Assembly (NCBI RefSeq): GCF_001949125.1
Contig: NZ_MSTI01000151.1
Location: forward strand, 1-46,198
DNA: 46,198 bases
Direction: 5' to 3'
Source: Deinococcus marmoris
GTDB taxonomy: Bacteria > Deinococcota > Deinococci > Deinococcales > Deinococcaceae
Shown here: one piece after another, positions 42,175 to 46,198 of the stretch
Layout: every line of letters begins with the position of its first letter
Numbering within the stretch: the stretch's first letter is position 1
Made by a program: the position numbers and the translations under genes
Notes under the pieces: generated by a model
The model's database searches: none
Told to the model about the DNA's origin: nothing
What the model saw: only the letters and a program-made list of their open reading frames with translations

Positions 42175-43077
42175 ATGACGACACCAGCGGCACAGATTCC
42201 GGGCTTCCCCAGTCAAACGGCCACGGTGGACGGGGTGCGCCTGCACTACCGCCTGGGTGGAAATCCGAGCGGCGCGCCGGTGCTGCTGTGGCACGGCTTC
42301 CTGGGAACGTCTTACACCTGGCGCAAGGTGATGGCGCTGCTGGCCGAGGCCGGATACGCTGTGCTGGCCCCGGACATGCGCGGCTACGGCGACTCGGACA
42401 AGCCCGCTGAGACGGAGGGCTACGACGGACAGGCCCTGGCCGAGGAATTCCGCACCCTGGTGAAACAGCTTGGCTTTGGGGCCGGGCGTCCGCTGATCGT
42501 GGCGGCGCACGATATGGGCGCGCCGCCCGCCCTGCTGTGGGCCGCCGCGTACCCCGACGAGATTGCGGGTCTGCTGTACCTCGACGAACCGGTGATGCTC
42601 GCCGAGGTGTTGACGAAGTTGATCGCCTACACGCCCCAGATCGCGGGCAGCGGCGGGTTGTGGTGGTGGACGCTGGCGCTGGCCCCCGGTATCCCCGAAC
42701 GCCTGATCGTGGGCAATGAGCGGGCGTTCCTGAGCTGGTTTTACGAGCATTCCAGCGCCACACCGGGAGCCATCGAGCCGCGAGCGGTGGACGAGTACCT
42801 GCGAACCTTCAGTGGGGCGCGGGGCGTGCTGGGGGCGCTGGGGGTCTACCGGGCCAGCTTCGTCACCCAGCAGCAGACTGCGCCGCTGAGCCGCCAGAAA
42901 GTTCAGGTTCCGGTGGTGGCCTTGGGCGGTGAGAAAGGTCTGGGTGGTCAGGTGCGCGAGATGGTGGAGCGCGTTGCCACGCAGGTCACCGGTGAGGTGC
43001 TGCCCGGCTGCGGCCACTTCATTCCCGAGGAGCGCCCGGAGGAGGTGGTGCGGTATGTCCAGAACTTGACGACCTGA
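42175..43077 (+). CDS. Alpha/beta-hydrolase, epoxide-hydrolase/haloalkane-dehalogenase-like
   Basis: The 300-residue product has the oxyanion segment LWHGFLGTSYTWRKV, a nucleophile elbow AAHDMGAPPALLWA with Asp as nucleophile (as in epoxide hydrolases), a lid region and the His in GCGHFIPEERPEE. ATG 42175 is preceded by AAAGGAG; the frame upstream to 42055 is not protein-like. It belongs to the run of redox and hydrolytic enzymes and would open epoxides or C-halogen bonds. Confidence 0.88.
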   Translation: MTTPAAQIPGFPSQTATVDGVRLHYRLGGNPSGAPVLLWHGFLGTSYTWRKVMALLAEAGYAVLAPDMRGYGDSDKPAETEGYDGQALAEEFRTLVKQLGFGAGRPLIVAAHDMGAPPALLWAAAYPDEIAGLLYLDEPVMLAEVLTKLIAYTPQIAGSGGLWWWTLALAPGIPERLIVGNERAFLSWFYEHSSATPGAIEPRAVDEYLRTFSGARGVLGALGVYRASFVTQQQTAPLSRQKVQVPVVALGGEKGLGGQVREMVERVATQVTGEVLPGCGHFIPEERPEEVVRYVQNLTT

Positions 43078-43124
43078 CCGCCGCCCCCGTCCGTTGCCCA
43101 TTCACCCCATTCAGGAGGCCCGTC

Positions 43125-43661
43125 ATGACCAAGCCCGACAGCAGTTCCACGATTCCCGACGACGACCTGAGCCGCTCGCTCACCGTCGCCAAACCCGAGA
43201 CCGATCAGGGCCTGACGCACCTGGCCATTGTGGGCGATACCTACACCATCCTGGTTTCAGGCCAGGAAACTGGTGGCAAATACACCATGATCGATATGCT
43301 GATCCCGCCGGGCGGCGGTCCCGGCCCCCATCGCCACGACTTCGAGGAGATGTTCAGTATTCTGGAAGGCGAGGTTGAGCTGACCTTTCGGGGGCAGACC
43401 AGTGTGGCCAGAGCGGGCGAAACCGTCAACATCCCGGCCAACGCCCCACACGTCTTTACCAACAAGACCGACGCCCAGGTGCGGCTGCTGTGCGTGTGTG
43501 CGCCGTCTGGCCAGGAGGAATTTTTTGAGGCGATCGGTACGCCAGTGGCAACCCGCACGACGCCCGCGCCCGAAATGAGCGAGGCCGAGAAAGCGGCGTT
43601 CAAGAAGAAATCTGCTGAACTCGCACCCAAGTACCGTACCGAACTGCTCAAGCACGCCTAG
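43125..43661 (+). CDS. Cupin-domain protein
   Basis: The 178-residue product has a single cupin barrel: GPGPHRHDFEEMFSILEGEV (motif 1, His, His, Glu) and ANAPHVFTN (motif 2 His). It carries an N-terminal acidic head and a basic helical tail. A strong Shine-Dalgarno (AGGAGG) precedes the ATG. The metal-binding residues are intact, so dioxygenase, isomerase or sensory roles are all possible. It is coupled in position to the hydrolase before it. Confidence 0.88.
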   Translation: MTKPDSSSTIPDDDLSRSLTVAKPETDQGLTHLAIVGDTYTILVSGQETGGKYTMIDMLIPPGGGPGPHRHDFEEMFSILEGEVELTFRGQTSVARAGETVNIPANAPHVFTNKTDAQVRLLCVCAPSGQEEFFEAIGTPVATRTTPAPEMSEAEKAAFKKKSAELAPKYRTELLKHA

Positions 43662-43911
43662 CACTTCAGGTGAAGCGTTCGTCAAATGGCTGTGGAAGAG
43701 TGCCGCAGCCATCCTGACACCTTCTCAGGCAGAACGCAGAAGGGGCGTCCTCGCGGGGAGCCGCTCGCGACGACACGCCCGCGCGGGATCTATCCGCTCC
43801 CCCCGGGCTGTGCTGCACTGGCTGCTCTATCAAGCCAGGCAAGTTTGATCAGTCATCAAAATCTCGCAATCTCTACCAGAACGGCTTCAAAGCGTATTCC
43901 AGGAGTTCTTT

Positions 43912-44757
43912 ATGATTCTCGTCACTTCGGCCAGTGGCCACGTCGGTACCGCTGTTGTTTCTGCTTTGCTCAAGGCCAAACGCTCGGTTCGCGCCTTTGT
44001 CCACAGCGAGAAGGATCGCGGCAAGCTTGAAACCCTCGGCGCTGCCGACATCGTGGTGGGCGACTTGCTGAACCCCGATCAGCTCGGCGCGGCTTTTGAG
44101 GGCGTGACCCAGGTGTTTCATATCGGGCCGCCCGAACATCCCCGCGAACTCGCCATCGGTCAGGCCATGATCGATCTGGCCAGCGAACATCAGGTGGGGC
44201 AGTTTGTCTTTTTCTCGGTGTTGCAGCCCTACCTCTCCAGTTTGCGCCACCACTGGAACAAACTGCTGGTGCAGGAGTACCTGGTGGATTCTGGGGTGCC
44301 GTATACCGTCTTGAACCCCACCATGTTCATGTCGCCGCCGCAGCAGGCCGTCCAGAGCGGAAAGATGGCCCTGCCCTGGTCGCCGGATCAGCCGATGTCG
44401 GTGGTGGATTTGCAGGATGTGGCCGAGGTGGCCGTGAAGGTGCTGGGCGAGGACACCCACCTGCGGGCCGCTTACGATCTGGTGGGTGATCAGCCGCTCA
44501 GTCAGCGGGAGATGGCCGGGATCATTGGCAAAGTGGCAGGCAAAACCATCGAGGTGCAGCAGCTCCCCTTTGCGTCCGTGACCGCCAGGATGCCGCGCAG
44601 CACTCCGCTGGAGGCCTACGGGTCGGATTCGCTGGAACGGATGTTCCTCTACTACTCGCGGCATGGACTCACCGGCAGCCCGAATGTGCTGGGCTGGGTC
44701 TTGGGCCGCCCACCCACCAGCTACGAAGCCTTTGTCCGAAGGAGCCTGGGACGCTGA
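43912..44757 (+). CDS. NmrA-like NAD(P)-binding reductase (quinone-oxidoreductase-like)
   Basis: The 281-residue product begins MILVTSASGHVGTAVVSALL, the Rossmann loop of atypical SDR/NmrA proteins, and has no classical YxxxK pair. It is close to QOR2-type NAD(P)H:quinone reductases and NmrA-like redox sensors. It follows a 250-base gap after the cupin gene and has AGGAG before ATG 43912, so it may be transcribed separately. Probable role: handling quinones or sensing redox state. Confidence 0.85.
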   Translation: MILVTSASGHVGTAVVSALLKAKRSVRAFVHSEKDRGKLETLGAADIVVGDLLNPDQLGAAFEGVTQVFHIGPPEHPRELAIGQAMIDLASEHQVGQFVFFSVLQPYLSSLRHHWNKLLVQEYLVDSGVPYTVLNPTMFMSPPQQAVQSGKMALPWSPDQPMSVVDLQDVAEVAVKVLGEDTHLRAAYDLVGDQPLSQREMAGIIGKVAGKTIEVQQLPFASVTARMPRSTPLEAYGSDSLERMFLYYSRHGLTGSPNVLGWVLGRPPTSYEAFVRRSLGR

Positions 44758-44943
44758 AGCGCGGTCAGACTGTCCGGGAAACCCCTGATGCTCAGCAGGA
44801 CCCGCCTTATCCACTGACCCTTTGGCGGAGACGTTCGTAAATCCAACTCACGGTTTGTTCCTGACGGTCCAGCGGATTGTCGTCGAGAAGAGGCGCGATG
44901 ATCGCGGGAACCTACCCCTTCACCTCACTTTTGGAGACTGAAC

Positions 44944-45741
44944 ATGGCACTAACTCTGGGAACTGGCCCCTTCAGCGAGCAGCCGTCTGGACACTTCGAC
45001 GTTGATCCACCGGTCAGGCCGCTCCTCTTCTGGGAATCCTTTCCAAAACGCTTCCGGGTCGTTTCCGGCGGCGAGACGATTGTCGACAGCCGCAACGTGG
45101 TCGCCCTGCACGAGACTGGGCAGATGATGCGCCTGTGTGCGCCGTGGTCAGACGTTCGGCGCGACCTGCTCACGCCTGGGGCGAGTTCGCAGGGGGCAAG
45201 GATAGGCCCGCTTCGCTCATGGTCCCTGAACACCGCCCACAGCGGGACTGACGCCGTCGCCCAATCCATCGATGCACCCCCGCCAGCGGCGGCCCCGCTT
45301 CAAGATCTCGTCTTTTTTGACTTGAAGAAGGTGGACGCCTGGTACCTCGAAGATGACCTTGGCTACGCCCACCCGCGTGATCCTTACCAGCGCGTCGATG
45401 TCCAGCGAACGTCCCGTCATGTGCTGGTTCGTGTGGGGGACACGCAGATCGCGGAGACGTTGGCCCCGGCAATGCTCTTTGAAACATCGCTGGCACCGCG
45501 CTTTTATCTGCCGCCAGACGCCGTCCGGCCAGGGTTCCTGGTCAAGAGCGAGACGGTATCGGAGTGTCCCTACAAGGGCGACGGGCAACACTGGCATGTG
45601 GTGGTTGATGGTCAGCGGATTGCCGACGCCGCCTGGAGCCTGACCACGCCTCTGGGCGACGCGTTGATGATCCCGCACTGGTTTAGTTTTTATCCCGAAA
45701 AGCTTACCGTCGAGGTTGACGGTGAACAACTGCACAGTTGA
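44944..45741 (+). CDS. DUF427-family protein with two tandem domains
   Basis: The 265-residue product has two copies of the DUF427 fold. The second is clearest: RTSRHVLVRVGDTQIAET, LFETSLAPRFYLPPDAV, SECPYKGDGQHWHVVVDGQR and WFSFYPEKLTVEVDGE. DUF427 proteins are small, widely spread and of unknown function, often beside redox or aldehyde-metabolism genes. TTTGGAGACTGAAC precedes the ATG. It is the last complete gene of the cluster. Confidence 0.85.
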   Translation: MALTLGTGPFSEQPSGHFDVDPPVRPLLFWESFPKRFRVVSGGETIVDSRNVVALHETGQMMRLCAPWSDVRRDLLTPGASSQGARIGPLRSWSLNTAHSGTDAVAQSIDAPPPAAAPLQDLVFFDLKKVDAWYLEDDLGYAHPRDPYQRVDVQRTSRHVLVRVGDTQIAETLAPAMLFETSLAPRFYLPPDAVRPGFLVKSETVSECPYKGDGQHWHVVVDGQRIADAAWSLTTPLGDALMIPHWFSFYPEKLTVEVDGEQLHS

Positions 45742-45850
45742 CTTGAAGAGATTGGCGCTGTGAGTCTGCAAACACTCTGAATGGTCAGCCAGCACTTCTG
45801 AACCACTTCCTCTTTGGTCCTCTTTCAAGGTCCAATTCTAGAGGTTTTGT

Positions 45851-45897
45851 ATGTCCAACACACCCGGCGCTCCCGCTTCACGGCCTGTTCTCACCAT
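45851..45897 (+). pseudogene. 5' end of a gene cut off by IS insertion
   Basis: ATG 45851 follows AGAGGTTTTGT and opens MSNTPGAPASRPVLTI, after which the IS5-type element begins (around 45896-45900). The frame then runs on into IS DNA and meets TAG at 45923. The original gene is split and its remainder, if present, lies beyond the window. The family cannot be told from 16 residues. Confidence 0.55.
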
Positions 45898-46198
45898 TAG
45901 ACCTCTTGCGAAAGTCGTGCGCTAGGGTAGGGGATGGTTGGCACGCTAAAATATCACCAGGCCCTGAAGCTAAATCGCACGAGTTTTCGCCGTCGCACTG
46001 GTGTGTACCCCGAAACATTTCTAGAGATGGAGACCGTGTTGCAAGAACGCCATGCCAACAAAGTCAAATCTGGACGGCCACCTGCACTCTCTTTGGGAGC
46101 GCAACTCCTGATGACGCTGGAGTTCTGGCGCGAGTACCGCACGTTGTTTCACATCGGCCAGGACTGGGGTGTCCATGAGGCCACGGTTCAGCGAACCG
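45898..46198 (+). mobile_element. Left part of an IS5-family (ISL2-like) element, runs off the right edge
   Basis: From about 45898 the sequence leaves the interrupted gene. The terminal repeat probably begins near TTAGACCTCTTGCGAAAG. The right end is outside the window, so the boundary and target duplication cannot be confirmed. Confidence 0.6.
45934..46198 (+). CDS. IS5-family transposase, N-terminal part (ISL2-like), truncated by the window edge
   Basis: The frame from ATG 45934 is open to the last base. It reads MVGTLKYHQALKLNRTSFRR, then ETFLEMETVLQERHAN, SGRPPALSLGAQLLMTLEFW and REYRTLFHIGQDWGVHEATV. This is the HTH-bearing N-terminal region of ISL2-type IS5 transposases (the GRPP...LLMTLEYWREYRT..HI pattern). 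The DDE core lies beyond the window. Confidence 0.8.
   Translation, partial: MVGTLKYHQALKLNRTSFRRRTGVYPETFLEMETVLQERHANKVKSGRPPALSLGAQLLMTLEFWREYRTLFHIGQDWGVHEATVQRT

Noticed and set aside
42070..43101. 343-residue minus-strand frame opposite the epoxide-hydrolase-like gene
   Set aside because: Shadow frame of a clear alpha/beta-hydrolase; no start signal and His/Arg/Gln-rich composition typical of antisense of GC-rich genes.
1..46198. CRISPR arrays, tRNA and rRNA genes
   Set aside because: No regularly spaced repeats and no tRNA- or rRNA-like sequence were noticed on either strand by reading; a covariance-model scan would be the proper test.

Overview
The window looks like a Deinococcus chromosome or large plasmid segment. 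It is GC-rich, with a Dps-like protein, many insertion sequences, and gene families familiar from that genus. This is inferred from protein character only; no database search was possible. IS pieces cut it into blocks: an IS1/ISNCY-like transposase end at the left edge, an intact 912-bp IS5-family element at 20069-20980, a chimeric IS4/IS3 transposase near 33.5-34.3 kb, a transposase remnant near 14.4 kb, and a second IS5-family (ISL2-like) element entering at the right edge. The last one interrupts a gene after about 16 codons.

Left block (0.6-3.1 kb): a small hypothetical gene, a possible structured small RNA with a clear minus-strand terminator, the branched-chain amino-acid exporter pair azlC/azlD, and a decayed secreted-protein gene.

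Main block (3.4-13.9 kb): one tightly packed operon. A DeoR/AgaR-type regulator is followed by two different secreted GH114 (endo-alpha-1,4-polygalactosaminidase) proteins, two CUT1 ABC permeases, a sugar-binding protein, a BadF/BadG-type sugar kinase, an AgaS/GlmS-like double-SIS isomerase/deaminase, and the first ~70 residues of a class II (tagatose-bisphosphate type) aldolase. That aldolase piece is fused in frame to a headless response-regulator receiver domain. Together these read as a locus that cuts extracellular alpha-1,4-galactosamine polymers, imports the fragments, phosphorylates the amino sugar and deaminates it. No deacetylase and no ABC ATPase are encoded here. This is the best candidate in the window for a little-described system.

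14.3-18.3 kb (minus strand): a CobS/MoxR-like AAA+ ATPase and a CobT-like VWA partner. The partner has an HExxH N-terminal domain and a long acidic linker. It is split by a +1 frame change, and its VWA domain is cut short next to an IS remnant. 18.4-20.1 kb: repeat-bearing remnant DNA and an alpha/beta hydrolase with an in-frame amber codon. 21.2-23.6 kb: a Na+/H+ antiporter, a P450 pseudogene and Dps.

24.2-30.7 kb (minus strand): an unusual cbb3-type oxidase operon. In order of transcription it is a diheme cytochrome c lipoprotein, a small TM protein, CcoN, CcoO, a CcoQ-like peptide, a monoheme CcoP, a PQQ-type beta-propeller, and three small or membrane proteins. 31.0-37.1 kb: an alpha/beta hydrolase, an AraC regulator, the chimeric transposase, a GGDEF-GAF-HD-GYP protein and a CorA-like channel. 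37.4-45.7 kb: an FMN reductase and a TetR regulator divergent from a run of small redox or detoxification enzymes (SDR, Old Yellow Enzyme, isochorismatase-like, epoxide-hydrolase-like, cupin, NmrA-like, DUF427).
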